Counted from the stretch's first letter, positions 11,637 to 23,690 are shown. The stretch: 64,000 nucleotides of DNA from Paramecium pentaurelia (GCA_905183005.1 CAJJDO010000035.1:456338-520337); one strand, 5' to 3'. Notes: a model not told the origin generated them from the sequence alone. Program-made: numbers and translations.

Positions 11637-13557
11637 TCACTATTCAATAATTTCATCCATATATTTCTTGTATAGACTTCCATAAACTTGGTTCAATCCT
11701 TTCCATCCACTATCAAGAAGAATGGCAGCAGCAACACTTTCAAATATGTCACCATATAGTTTAGGTATTTCATCTATATGAGGTTTTAAACCCATTTTAA
11801 TAGTTTATTCTCCCATAAATTTATTACCCAATAATAATTATTTCCAATTTGATAATACTCCTGGATTTAAGATCCAATTTGAATTTTTTAATTGTTTTTC
11901 CCTTGCCATTCTAAAAATATATGCTATAACAAGTAATTCAATAGCAGCATCCCCTAAAAACTCTAATCTATCATATTATAATGGATTAATAGCAATTTCA
12001 TATAATTGAGGATTATTAAATTGATAATCTTTGATATCGATCTGTTCAATTGAATCTGGTATTGGCTGAAAATCATAGAGAATATCTTAATAAAAGGATA
12101 TAGGAAAGTTTGTTCTTCTCAAAATAGTAATATATTCATATAGACTTTGAGTAACTTCAAAAACTCCACCAATAATTGCTTCATAAATATCTGCTTTTTG
12201 ACTAATTTATAATTGTTTATTTTCACTAGATATAATATCATTGACTAATGGATTCCTAATTTATTTGAAATGCAAATCCTAATTGATTATATATTATTCT
12301 AGACCTAATTATTCAAATAATTAAGCCAAAAAGGTATTCATTATTAAACGACTACGTAAAGATGTCATTTCTCCTTCATCTAATAATTCATATTATTTAA
12401 AGATATCTACAGTTACTACATATTTCAAAACAGAATCACCCAATAATTCTAAATTTTCATAGTTTCTTTTGAAATTGGATGATGAAGTAACTATAGATTC
12501 TTCAACCACTTAATAATTTAATATGCTTTCAACAGAATCTTGATGACTCCAAATTTTAAATTAGCATATTAATGAATGATAGAGTATGCAAATAATATCA
12601 TATGTTTTATAATTTAAAGGATATTCTTATAATTATTGAATTGGTATTAATTAAGGTTACTTTAAAGGTTGAATAGGTTTGAGTGATGTACAATATTCTG
12701 CTGGATTATATGAATTACATTATTCACATTCATTAGTGCTAAATGCCATATTTGGTACATTCCTATGAAATTAATTTATATGTAAAGTATATGCACTAAA
12801 AGCTATATATTCATGAAAATTCTGATAATTCTATCTATATGATTGTACATTTCCAGGTATTAGTTTATCTAAATGTAATAATTAATGAACATTTAATTCT
12901 TCTATTTCATTTAGAGTTACTCCATAATATTATAATGCTTCATCTATATTCTGAAATGCTTTTTATTAAATCAATTTCTAGAAATATGATATTGCCTTAT
13001 CATTACTATTAATTATATCATAAACAGAAAATGATACAAATGGATTCCTTTTATTAACATAAATTCTATTAAAATCTGTAAATTCATTTTGAACTGAATT
13101 TGATAGTTTAAATTAATTAAATTCATTCATGTTTTCTCCATATAATAATATATTATTTCTGTTCTCATTCCTAATATCAAAATATGATTCAAAAGGTCTA
13201 TATTTTTATTATATATAAGATAAACTATTTGCTTTATAACAATCTCCTAAAAGAAAACAATTGTATAAATAAATTTAATAAAATTCATCTTTAGAAAATT
13301 AGCAAAGTTGACTATCAATAAAATTGATTTTCCAATTAAACATATATTAAAATTTATTGCATTTTAAATATCCTGGAGTAATTATATTTAAGTCATATTA
13401 ATTATTATCTTTTATGACTTATATTTTATTTTAATAAGCAAGTATATGATCATTAATTTTTCTATATGAACTACCTTAATAATAAATAATATGTACTCAA
13501 TTGATTGGGAATCTTTCCTATTAGTTGATGATTAAATTAACTTTAAATTTACTTCAT
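11637..13557 (-). CDS. Dicer-like protein with two RNase III domains
   Basis: The frame gives 632 residues to the first TGA, with one 22-nt intron at 13475-13496. Residues 1-340 are Asn/Gln/Tyr-rich with no recognisable helicase. RNase IIIa begins near residue 360 (YENLELLGDSVLKYVV) and keeps the second acidic motif (KADIYEAIIGGVF). RNase IIIb begins near residue 523 (YDRLEFLGDAAIELLV) and has DIFESVAAAILLDSG. All eight acidic metal ligands appear present, so both sites look active. Ciliate Dicer-like proteins of this helicase-less design make the small RNAs that guide DNA elimination during macronuclear development; that role is inferred here. No dsRNA-binding domain is seen. The frame stays open for 166 more codons after the TGA (see the next entry). 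Confidence 0.88.
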
Positions 13558-13743
13558 TTAATAATAAAAATAATAAAAATAAATATGATAAAATAATAAG
13601 ACATATAGGAATGGAATTAAAATATTTTAGAAAATTAATTGGATGGAATGGATGGAATAGGCATAAACACTATTAAATCATTAAATATATAGTGATGTAC
13701 CTTAGTGCAAACATTATGTTTTTGTATTTTTTTAATTGATAAT

Positions 13744-14465
13744 TCAAAGCTACCAAGGAGTTCTATCCAAATTTGCTATAGCTTTATTACAGAATTTAAA
13801 ATCAGTGTCATCTCTATATCCAACACAGAAATAACTAAGATTAAGTTTTAATATGTTACGTTCCTGTAGCTTAATTAAATTTTGGTCTTCCACCAAAACA
13901 ATGTGGACATCTTGGTATTGATCCTAATACTATTCCATCAGCAATCTTATTCAACAATTCATCTTTGTTTCCTGTCATGCTCTATAAATTCTTTCTAAGA
14001 TTATCCTTAATTTGTTAATTTGTTTTTGCTGACCATTCTTTAATTGCCTTTTAATAAGCTTAATATTAATCTAAAGTGTATGCTGCATATTTAGCTGGTA
14101 CTTTAGGTGTAGCATCAGCCTTAGGAGTAACTGGCTTTAACACTTTCTTTTTATCATCTTTCTATTCTTTAACATTCTATTTTTTTGAAACTTATTTTTT
14201 GGCGGGAACAACCTTAGCTTTTTTAGTTACAACTTTTTTAACAGGTGCTGTCTTAGTTACTGTTTATTTTTATGTTTTTTTAGGAACAACTTTCTTTTTT
14301 GCAGGTACAACCTTTTTGGGTAGAACTTTCTTTACTACCTTTTTAGGCACTTTCTTCTAAATCACTTTTGAAACCTTTTTTGTAGTTTATTTCTTAACTG
14401 TCTATGTCTTTTTTGTGGCAGTACTTTATCTAGCTAATATAAAATAACTTTAGTTAAGTACCCAT
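13744..14465 (-). CDS. Basic Lys/Val/Pro-repeat protein with PADR1-type zinc finger
   Basis: A 222-residue protein with introns at 13835-13859 and 14434-14461; the second falls just after the start codon (M|ARQSTATKK). The first half is a histone-H1-like basic tail with repeated KKV, PKK and PAKK blocks. The second half has a helical SAP-like piece (NKDELLNKIADGIVLGSIP) followed by CPHCFGG...YFCVGY...FKFC, a four-cysteine cluster. This order matches the PADR1 zinc domain of PARP1-family proteins. No PARP catalytic domain is present. It is probably a chromatin or DNA-binding protein; the H1-like label rests on composition only. Confidence 0.75.
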
Positions 14466-15451
14466 ATATATCAATTGATAATTTGTAATAATAATTTAAG
14501 ATATATATCATATTAATTAAACATTAAATATATATTCAACAGAAAGTGCACAGATTATTATTATTTGGCAAATTTAATAAATATTAAATATAATCATTTA
14601 TTAACATTAGAAATAATTAATATTGAAGTAGCTTTAAGACATTTACTTTTATGTAATTTCTTATTTTGAAGTATTTTAAGTTTATTACATTAACTTGTGA
14701 AACAGAATTACTCATAGAATTTTTAATATAAATAGATACTCCTAAATAAATACATCACTGTTTTTAAATCTAACTTTATATTTAGAATTATTGAAAATAT
14801 TTTTAGAGAAATTTACTCACAAATTTTGTATCTTTTGTCATCATGTAAATTTAATGAAAGTGACTAACTGATTATTAAATTTAATACTTTTAATTGATAT
14901 TATTTGCATTTAGTTCCCTAAAAGAAATTAATAATTTTTCTACTTCGTTTATTAAATAAATAATATAATTAAAATATAAACAAAAGTCTTTAGTATATAT
15001 TTAACTAGTTCTTAGAAATTGGTAATGAATTTAAATGTATAAATATATACATGGCTTTTTTAATATAAATTAATATTCTTTCAAAATAAAAAATACTTAA
15101 ATATTTTTGAATTTTTAAGTAATCCTTATGCTTATGTATAATTTAAATTTATTTAAAAGAGAGAGAGAGTTTATTATTTTATTACTTTATTTTAAATATT
15201 TCTTGTGTCTCTAAAAACTTTAAAAAGCAATTTAACCAAAGTTTATAATAGAAAATCAGAAGAGTAGTTGTTTAGAATTTAATAAATCTTTCATATTCAA
15301 GTAAAGTAGTTTATTTTAATTTAAGATTTAACAAAAATAATTCTAATTCTAAGATAACATAGTTTTATTCATTAATGATTATTAAATAATTAAATATTGT
15401 ATTATAAAATATTAATCAATATATATAACAAGTTTATTATTTATTATATTA
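14466..15451. other. Long AT-rich intergenic region (about 1 kb)
   Basis: Divergent promoters of the PADR1 protein and the aspartyl protease must lie here. There is a short GA run near 15160 and scattered A/T tracts. I see no convincing ORF, RNA gene or ordered repeat. Confidence 0.5.
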
Positions 15452-16620
15452 ATGCAAAAGTTAATACTAATTACATCATTAGTGGTTTCAATTTTTGGAG
15501 AGAACACCAACTACGCCTAAACTAATTGGAATACTGTTTAAGGAACTTTGAGTATGAATTCAACCCTTGAGAACTATGAATAAACCTTATGGTTAGTTTA
15601 TATTTCAATAGGTGTTCCAGCTCAAAATTTTACAGTCTAAATTGATACAGGCTCTAATATTTTATGGGTTCCTTACACTGATTGTTCAAGATGTGATATT
15701 TCAACTAGATATAATCCTAATGGATAAAAATATTTTTAACCAAATGGTAGTACTTATTATTAAGCCTACGGAAGTGGAGAATGTAGTGGATATGTTGCAA
15801 CAGATATTGTAAATATACAGGATACAGTAATAAATACAACATTTGCTATGATGTTTGCAACTATGGAACAAGGTTTTGCATTCCCTACAGTTATGGATGG
15901 TATAATGGGTATTTCTAACAATCAATCATTTACAAATATATTTTAAACTTCTTTTAATGCAGGTTAGATACCAACCGAATTGTATGGCTTAGTATTGAAT
16001 TAATCTCCTTTAGAATCTTATTTGATTTTTGGAGACATAGATCCTAATTTAATGAGTTAAGTTTAATGGGTTATTCCTAATGATATTTATAGATGGAAAT
16101 TGTTTATTAATAGTTTTACTATTAATGGAAAAGATTATTCATCATTAATGGGATCTGTCTAATCTGCAATTTTAGATTCAGGAACTACTGATTTATTAGT
16201 AACTGAATCTCTTTATGGAGTTATCCTTTAAGATTATTTAATACCTGCAGGTTGTTTTATGAGTGGTGGTATTTATTGTCCTTGTTAATCAACTGCTGAT
16301 TCTTTGGCTTACCTCCCAAATATCACAGTTTCATTTAATGTTGTTAATGTGACAATTCCCTTTTTCAACTTATTATAAGGGTACTATGTAGCAGGTTAAT
16401 TTAATAAATTAATATATTAGCTAGTGGAGATGTCTGTCAAGTCATGATGTCTTATTTGAGTGGTCCTCCTTTCATGGTCTTTGGTGATCCTGCATTATTA
16501 TCCATTATTCCTATATTTAATAAGACAGCAAATTAAATTGGTATAATTGGAGGTGTTCCAAATGGAATTCCAAATGGAGATTATCCTGGAAATGATGAAA
16601 TAGATGAAGCTGAAGGATGA
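15452..16620 (+). CDS. Pepsin-like aspartyl protease, secreted or lysosomal
   Basis: A 380-residue protein with one 26-nt intron (16395-16420). The N-terminus MQKLILITSLVVSIFG is a signal peptide, followed by a short pro-region. Both active-site triads are present: DTGS at about residue 65 (QIDTGSNILWVP) and DSGT at about residue 242 (AILDSGTTDLL). A flap-like YGSGECSGYVATD segment lies between them. This is the A1 family (pepsin/cathepsin D), which acts in digestive vacuoles, lysosomes or outside the cell. The acidic Gly/Pro-rich C-terminus ends DEAEG. It converges on the kinase gene, with 42 bp between stop codons. Confidence 0.95.
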
Positions 16621-16628
16621 AATAACAT

Positions 16629-16659
16629 CTATATATATATATATATAATAATAATAAAA
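16629..16659. repeat. TA/TAA microsatellite
   Basis: A run of TA dinucleotides followed by TAA triplets, between the converging stop codons of the aspartyl protease and the AGC kinase. Confidence 0.8.
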
Positions 16660-16662
16660 TCA

Positions 16663-18674
16663 TCATTTAAGTTTTGGTCTATGTGAGATACTACCTCTTT
16701 AAGTAATTTATGAAGATAAAGTAAAGAGTGATAATTATGATAACTAGGATTTAAGATGTGTAGATGTGCTTGAAATTCTTTTCTGCAATTGTTAAGGTGG
16801 TCTTTATGACAACTCTCTATTGGTTGGACTACTATGTTATAATTGTATTATTTTTTAAATCTAATTATAATTATATATGATTAACATAATTCCTATCCAT
16901 TAAAGATCTTTCTGATAATAGAGTTCTCAAAGTAGGGTTATTATCTTGATTCCTCAATGATGGAGCTTTCTTTAACAGAGTCTAAAAACTCTTTCTTAAA
17001 AGAGCCAAAGTAGCAGCTGTTGGAGTTGTTCCAGTTAAAGATTTAGGTTATTTTGGTGTTTTCATACTTAATTGATTATCAATATCTTATAAATTTAATT
17101 GAAGTTGTTTCTTTGGTGAATTTTGAGTACTATGATGGCCAGTACTAAATAATTGATTGTTGATTCTTGGAGAACTAGCAGATTTCAGAGATTATTTAAC
17201 CGAATTACATTTTTTAATTTAATTTGGATTCACATTTTATTGTTTTTCATTTAATACTAATTTTTATTTCTTTTCCATTATCAAATCACTTGTTGCTCTA
17301 TTTTTGATATTCTATTATTTTGATTCTATCAAGAATTAATCCTAATATATAGGATTAATATAATTAAAGAACTCAAACAAGTCATCCTAAGGTTTTAAAT
17401 CACCTGTTTCATTTTTTTGATTAAACTCAGTTACATCTACCTTTAAGAATTCTCCATGAATATGAGTTTCATAAATATCTATTTCAATAGGCATTTATAA
17501 TTATTTATTTTTTATAGTATCCCAATTCACATTGCTTAACCATTAATATTTCTTTAAAACTTTGAAATCCTTTATACGTTTACTAACATCTTTTTCCAAT
17601 AAATCTATTAATAATTAAGTAACTTCTTCAGTAAGATCATCTGGTAATTCTAATTCATCATTAATTATCTTCTAAAAGATTTCATCAGTATTTTAAGAAT
17701 AATGTGGTGGTAATCCCAAAAGTAATTCATGTAATAAACAGCCTAAAGTGTAAAAGTCAGCAGGATATGAATATCCTTATCGACTAAAATAGTAAATAAT
17801 CTTACTTTACAATTTCTGGAGGCATATACTCTGGAGAACCACAAAAACTATGTGTTACATCTTCATTCATCAAATCTAATTTAGATAGACCAAAATCTGT
17901 TAATTAAATATGACCTTTAATATCTATCAAAATATTCTCAGGCTATTATTATCTATTTAAATAATACCTTTAAATCTCTATAAAGTACTTTATGTTTATG
18001 TAATTCTTCTAATGTACAAATTACTTCACAAAAGTACTTCTTAGCTTCTTCCTCTGTAAATCTATAATTTTATAGATGAAAGAACATCTCTCCTCCTGGA
18101 CTGTATTCCATTAAGAAACATAAGTGTTCTCTAGTTGCAAATGTTGCATATAATGGTACAATAAATGGACTTTAATTTAATACATTCGATAATATTTTCT
18201 TTTCTCTTAATACCTATTCTAAACGTCTACAATCTGTAATATAATGCTTTTTTATCATTTTCAGTGCATAAAGTCTTGCATTTGCTTTATGTCTTATCAA
18301 ATATACTTCAGACGTTCCTCCTTTCCCTATACATTTTTCAAATACAAAATCTTTCAAACTTAACTATCCTGTTTATTATTTATAAATTCCCATCAACCAC
18401 TCATTCTACTTCAATTTATTTAATGGAAATAAACCTAATCATTATTATTTTATACTTCTATCTTCAGGTCTTGATAGAATATAATCTAAAGTTAATGCTC
18501 CAGATACAGTCTTTAGTCCAATCAGTTAATTTGGATTTGGAGTCAAAGGATGTTCTTTTATCTATTTCTATAATTAATTATTACTCTTTTAAAAAGATCA
18601 CTCAAATTTGCATCATTTGGCATCTCTATAAGAATTAATTTATCTTATAATTTTAGATTAATTGCTCTTGTCAT
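16663..18674 (-). CDS. AGC-type serine/threonine protein kinase
   Basis: A 631-residue protein with five introns of 21-25 nt. After about 100 residues the kinase domain starts: Gly loop GKGGTSEV, catalytic Lys in YALKMIKK, YRDLK...PENIL, TDFGLSKL, then FCGSPEYMPPE. The activation-loop wording and the EEAKKYFCEV helix fit AGC kinases (PKA/PKG/AKT/S6K group). The C-terminal 250 residues are Asn/Gln/Ser-rich with FEFFNY. The last intron splices to a basic tail ending HRPKLK. The substrate is unknown. The start lies 29 bp downstream of the stop of the coiled-coil gene, in the same direction. Confidence 0.93.
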
Positions 18675-18703
18675 TTTTATCAATTTAATTTTATTATATT
18701 TAA

Positions 18704-19559
18704 TCATTTTGATAACCATTTCCTATGTTGTTAAGGAAAGTGATGTTATTTCCAAATTTAAACTTTCTCTTTCAAATGTTTCTCATTCAATCTTTCAATG
18801 AATCTCGTTTCAGATAAATCCTTATTCATGAAAATATCCTTTACATCATTCTCCATTTTTTCATGATCCATTATTTATAAAGCCTCTATATGCATAATTT
18901 AATTGTCTTTAAATTTGCAATAATTCATTTTTACCTATTCCTTCATTTTTTATTCCTCTTATTATTTTTTTTCATATCTTCTCTTCAATTACAATAACTT
19001 ACCCTCAGCATTCACTATTGACATTAATTTATTCTCCCTATCAGTATCTTCAATTATGGAACTAAATTATGATTATTCAGTAGGAAAATGATGAAACTGT
19101 TTCTATTTCTCTTTAGCCTCTAATCTCTTCAACTCGTTCAGTAACTATCTTTTCCTTTTACTCATCAAATCTAATTATTATTTATATTTAAATACTCTTA
19201 TCATCAAGAATTTTCTCGACTTACTTATCTAAACATATATTCAAATAATCCTTCTACTTCTTGATTAATAGATCCTCTCTTAAGTGATTTTCTAAACTCT
19301 ATCTATTTTTTGGTCCAAACAAAGAAAGATTGGCAACCTTAGATAGATTTAAAAGAGCTTAATCAGAAAGACTTTTTTAATAGAGTGGATTCTATGTTTT
19401 ATCAATCTCCATAAAAAGAGCAGAACTACCAAAGTTATTCTTTATTTCTGGGAATTAAGTTTTTAGAATAGTTCTATTAGATTTAATAGTTTTAGTCATA
19501 TCTCTTTTCATTTCTGTTCTCATAGTATCTCCTAATTCTGTAATCAATAGTCTATTCAT
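18704..19559 (-). CDS. Coiled-coil protein, tandem paralogue 1
   Basis: A 276-residue protein with one 25-nt intron. It starts MNRLLITELGDTMR and carries the motif NAEGKLLQLKRRYEKKQQE in a predicted coiled coil; the rest is charged. I recognise no database domain. The neighbour at 19582-20347 shares the N-terminus, the KRKxQLL motif next to the intron and the NAEGKL motif, so the two arose by tandem duplication. The gap to that neighbour is 22 bp, and to the downstream kinase 29 bp. Confidence 0.75.
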
Positions 19560-19581
19560 TTTATATATAATATATAATTTA

Positions 19582-20347
19582 TCAATCAGTATTAATTTAT
19601 TTATTGCAACAATTTTATTAAATTCTTATTCTGACTTAAGAGTTATTTTTATTTGTTAATTCCTTTCTTGATATCTTAAAACCAGAAAAATTTATATTAA
19701 ATCTACTTAAACTTCTTTCTTAACTTTATTCTAAACAACTAGCCAATCTTTATCTCATTTTTGAATCAGCTTGATTCTGTCTCTAAAATCTTCTCTACAA
19801 TTATTCTAATTTTCCTTCAGCATTCATAATAGATGGAACTTAAAGAATAGTTTAAACTTTCTCATTGTCTTTAAAAGCCAAAGTATAATTCGATTTACTT
19901 CTATCACTTTATTTTATTAACAAAAGTTTTTTAAGCAACTAACTTTTTCTCTTTGTAAATTAATCTCAATCTTTTAGAAATATTATAAATACCTTAATTA
20001 TCAACAATTTTATGTACTAATTTGTCTAAATTCTTATTTAAGTAGGAACTCTTTTTTGGTAGATTGAGATCCTACTATATGCAATTCTTCAATTATTCAG
20101 TTTAACCTTAAAGAGAAAGCTTTGCCATATTATATAATTTTGTTTAAGCTATAGAGACAAGTTCTTATGGATATAAGAGTGGATTTATTGTATTTTATCT
20201 TTTTAATTCAACAGTAGACTCACTAGTATTGGTTTTAAAACGAAGATATCTTTTACTTGAAGTAAAATTAAAGTCATTTGAAGTACAATCTTCTTTTAAA
20301 TCTTTACGAATAGAATCTCCAATTTCTGTAATAATAATTCGATTCAT
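19582..20347 (-). CDS. Coiled-coil protein, tandem paralogue 2
   Basis: A 245-residue protein with one 28-nt intron in the same place as its neighbour. It starts MNRIIITEIGDSIRKD; the middle has FTKRKSQLLKKL, followed by MNAEGKLEQLQRRFQRQ. The last part differs and is shorter, ending in a polar tail rather than the paralogue's HQ-rich end. Function is unknown. Alignment with the first copy over the N-terminus, the intron position and the NAEGKL coiled coil shows common descent, but identity is low, so the duplication is old. Confidence 0.7.
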
Positions 20348-20505
20348 TATTAAAAATAAAAATTAAATAAATAAGTTGGATTCCATATATTACTATTTCG
20401 AATTGATTTCTAATTAGTTTATAAATAATTTCATCATAAACAAATACAAAAATGGAGGTTGATAAATAAACTTAATATTTAATTTATATAGTTGTAAAAA
20501 ATATT

Positions 20506-20521
20506 ATATATATATATATAT
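20506..20521. repeat. Short TA dinucleotide run
   Basis: About eight TA units just downstream of the CCT1 stop codon. An ordinary microsatellite for this genome. Confidence 0.75.
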
Positions 20522-20536
20522 GTCATTTATCATAAA

Positions 20537-22225
20537 TCAATGTCTTCCTGGCATTTATTCTTTCTTTGGTTCTAATTTAATCATATCATCTATTCTCAAT
20601 ATTGTTATGGCAGCCTCTGTTGCAAATCTATAAATTATATTATTATTATTATTACTTTATTGCTTTTACTTTACTCACTGTTGGTTCAAGAATTCCATGT
20701 CTTAAATTATGTCTTACTTCTCCTTTCACTAAGTCTAAACCACTGTATTTAAATCCTTTTTCATCTACTTAAGTTGATTAAGATTTGCTATGTAAAACTC
20801 TTAATTTGCTGATCAAATCTATAGAATCTTTGGCAGCATTTGTAGCTAAAATTTTTGGAATACAAGTTAATGCTTCAGCAAATTCAGCAACAGCAATTTA
20901 TTCAATTGTGTCTAGAGTTCTAGAAAAATCATCTAAATAAATGCTTAAAGCCATTTCAACAGCTCCACCACCAGCTACAACTGAACCAGATTCTAAAGTT
21001 CTTTTAACAACACACAATGAATCATGCATAGATCTCTCTATTTCATCAGTCATCATTTCATTTGCACCTCTAAGAATAATACTAGCTGATTATTCCTTTT
21101 TCATTCCTTTGAAAAATATATAATCATTGTCTCCAATTGCTTCTTCATAAACTTCCTATTATTATAATATTACTATACTTCAGCTTCTCCTAAACTGGAA
21201 ACTTCAAAAGACTCTCCAGATTCTTCATTAGCAAAAGTAGTTATTATCTTTGCCCCTGTTGCTCTAGCAATTCTCCTTAGATGTTCTTTTGGAACTCTTC
21301 TTAATCCAATAGCTCCTGCTTCTACTAAATATTTATTAGCTAAATCATCCATTCCTTTTGAAGTTAAGATCACATTAGCTCCTGATGATAATAATAAATG
21401 AATTCTTTCTTTCAAAACATCCATTTCCTTCTTTCTAATTTTCTCTAAATTCTAAGGATCATCAACCAAGATTTAAACTCCCATCTACATTTTAAATTTA
21501 TTTAAATTGATATCTAAACAAGCAATTTTGGCATTCTTTACTTTGGTTACCATTTGCTATGAAGCTCTTTGTAATTAAATAACATATCCTTTTACTAATT
21601 CAGATTAATTAGATGATTATCCATGACTTTTAACAATATTAATAGATTGAATTGGATACTTAGGTTTACCAGATATTAAGCCTTAAGTTTTGATTAGTCG
21701 GACCGCATCGACAGCTAATTTAGCAAAGATGTGACTCTCGGAACCAATAACTTTGCTATTCATCGAAGTCTTGGCAGCATTGAATAAAATCTCAGTGTCA
21801 TCCTCTGTGATTTTGTGCACTAGATGAGATTGAATATATTTGACTGCTTACCTAGCAGCTAATTTGTAACCGGATATTATGGTCGTTGGATGCACTTTTA
21901 TTTTAATTAATTCATTGGCTCGTTTAAGTAACTCAGCAGCTAAGATAACAACTGATGTAGTCCCATCGCCAACTTCTTTATCTTACAATTGACTCAACTC
22001 AACAATGACCTTTGCAGCTGGATGTTCAACTTCCAATTGTTTAAGAATAGTTGCTCCATCATTTGTGATTACAACATCTCCAATTTCATCCACTAACATC
22101 TTATCTAATCCTTATGGTCCTAGACTAGTTTTGACAACATTAGCAATGGCCATGACAGCAGTTACATTACTTGTACGAACATCTTAACCTTGATCTCTTT
22201 CACCACGAATACCCAAAGCAGACAT
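20537..22225 (-). CDS. CCT1: Chaperonin CCT subunit alpha (TCP-1)
   Basis: A 545-residue protein with introns at 20628-20655 and 21156-21178. All group II chaperonin motifs are present: SLGPQGLDKMLVD, NDGATILKQLEVEHPAAK, VGDGTTSVVILAAELLK, GGGAVE and the ATP-site ending RIDDMIKLEP. VEHPAAK and ARATGAKIITT are typical of the alpha rather than the other seven subunits. The product is one subunit of the cytosolic ring that folds actin and tubulin, in heavy demand in ciliates. Length is as in other eukaryotes and no residue of the ATP site seems missing. Confidence 0.97.
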
Positions 22226-22248
22226 TTTAATTAATTAATTATATAATT

Positions 22249-23690
22249 ATTTAAATAAATTCAGAATGCCTAATCAATCATTTAATTTATTTCTTTTATA
22301 GTGAATTTTCGACCTCCATTTCATTATTCATTTTAATTATTTCCAATTTTCAAATTATCAATAATATCCTTTCATATTAGATGTTGAAGATCTTTAATAT
22401 TTCTTTCAATTTCCACTTTAGTGTTCAAGTTATTCCTAAGGTTAAGACCAGATTAATAACCATTTTTAGATAAATTACATCATTCTATAATTTGATGATT
22501 CGAGAAGTATCATCATGTTTTTGGTTAAGCCAATATCAATATACTCTTAGGATTCTACTATTGTACTTCCAAAAATTTATGAAATCTAATAATTATTTTT
22601 CAATGAGCATATTTAAAAATGCTTATTTGATAATTATAGATATATTTATTGTTCCATCTATGTAAGATATCTATAATTTTATTATATTTTGAACAATTCT
22701 CTTTAAATAAGTTTTTATGCTTAATCCTGTTTCATTTAATTCTGAATAATATCTAATTCTTATCTTATATACTATTATATGTTAGTTTGTTCATTGATTA
22801 TTCTTGATACTCCTATTATTTGATTTAAAATTTGGATTTTCAAAATTTTAACTTTAAAAAGTAATCTATCCATTTTTTCCATCTTCTTCATTTATCATAT
22901 ATCTGTTAGTCAAGCAATTACAGTATATCAGTTAATTTACATTAATGCTTTTGAAAATACCTCTAGACAATACAAAATAGATGACATTTATTTTGAGAAA
23001 AAAACAAAACTTTAAATTACTCTATATTAATCATTTTGTAAACCTGTTAAAGATATGCAACTTCTATAACATTTTAATAAAATCTAAATGTTGAATAGGC
23101 ATAAGTAAATTAATTTATTTTTGTTCCAACTCTTCTAATAACAATCTCAAATTATTTTATTTTTAACAACAAAACATCATATTTATTGTGTAGTGGATGA
23201 AATGATAATGAGGATTCAACATATTATCTATATATTTAGTTGTTATATAGGGATTAAACCTTTAATTATCTAGAAATATGTCACTTATAATTAAAATTCT
23301 GTAAATTTTTATTCTAATCCATAAGTAAGAACCATGATTCCTTTTTATTGAAATAAATTCATTTCTTGATATTGGATATGTCATATCTCATTTATATAAT
23401 TTGAATTCTTACATTATAAGATGAACTAGGTTTAATCAGAACTAATCAATTAAAAATGAATATTCTATTCATATTTAAGATTTGATTATAAGATTGCTTG
23501 TCATTTTTATTCATTTGAGTTTATTCATAGTAGGAGTTCAATTCAATTTATCTCATTTCTGAATTTTCTAATAACTTTTTTTTTATTTGGCTTATTCTAA
23601 TTTACACTTTAGAGATATGTAACATTTAGCTCTAAAGATTGAATAATTGTAATAATCTAACATTTTTAACTATTGATATAGTTTAGTATG
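22249..23690 (-). pseudogene. Probable decayed coiled-coil gene
   Basis: Protein-like segments occur in order but in different frames. First comes a start region MLDYYNYSIFRAKCYI with KLEQAKQKK. After a nine-A run the frame shifts to KLLENSEMRQIELNSYYEQ. About 230 codons interrupted by several TGAs follow (with RYFQKHQCKLTDILQLL). Next is an open 162-codon stretch (22406-22891: MDRLLFKVKILKIQILNQ). Last, in another frame, is NLNTKVEIERNIKDLQ. Short introns do not join them. The composition is Gln/Lys/Ile-rich coiled coil with no recognisable family. It could instead be two short genes with sequence errors, hence the modest confidence. Confidence 0.5.

Noticed and set aside
11581..11660. A retained internal eliminated sequence or intron explaining the TGA in the Dicer-like gene
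   Set aside because: No GT...AG pair of normal size spans it, and no TA-bounded segment with the usual end consensus restores a better frame.
13744..14465. Histone H3 or classical histone H1
   Set aside because: The start MARQSTATKK only superficially recalls H3. No histone fold or winged helix follows, and the C-terminus is a zinc domain.
16674..16915. A plus-strand frame after the aspartyl protease with Cys-rich words
   Set aside because: It has no start codon. The opposite strand encodes the last exon of the AGC kinase once a 25-nt intron is removed, ending exactly at a TGA.
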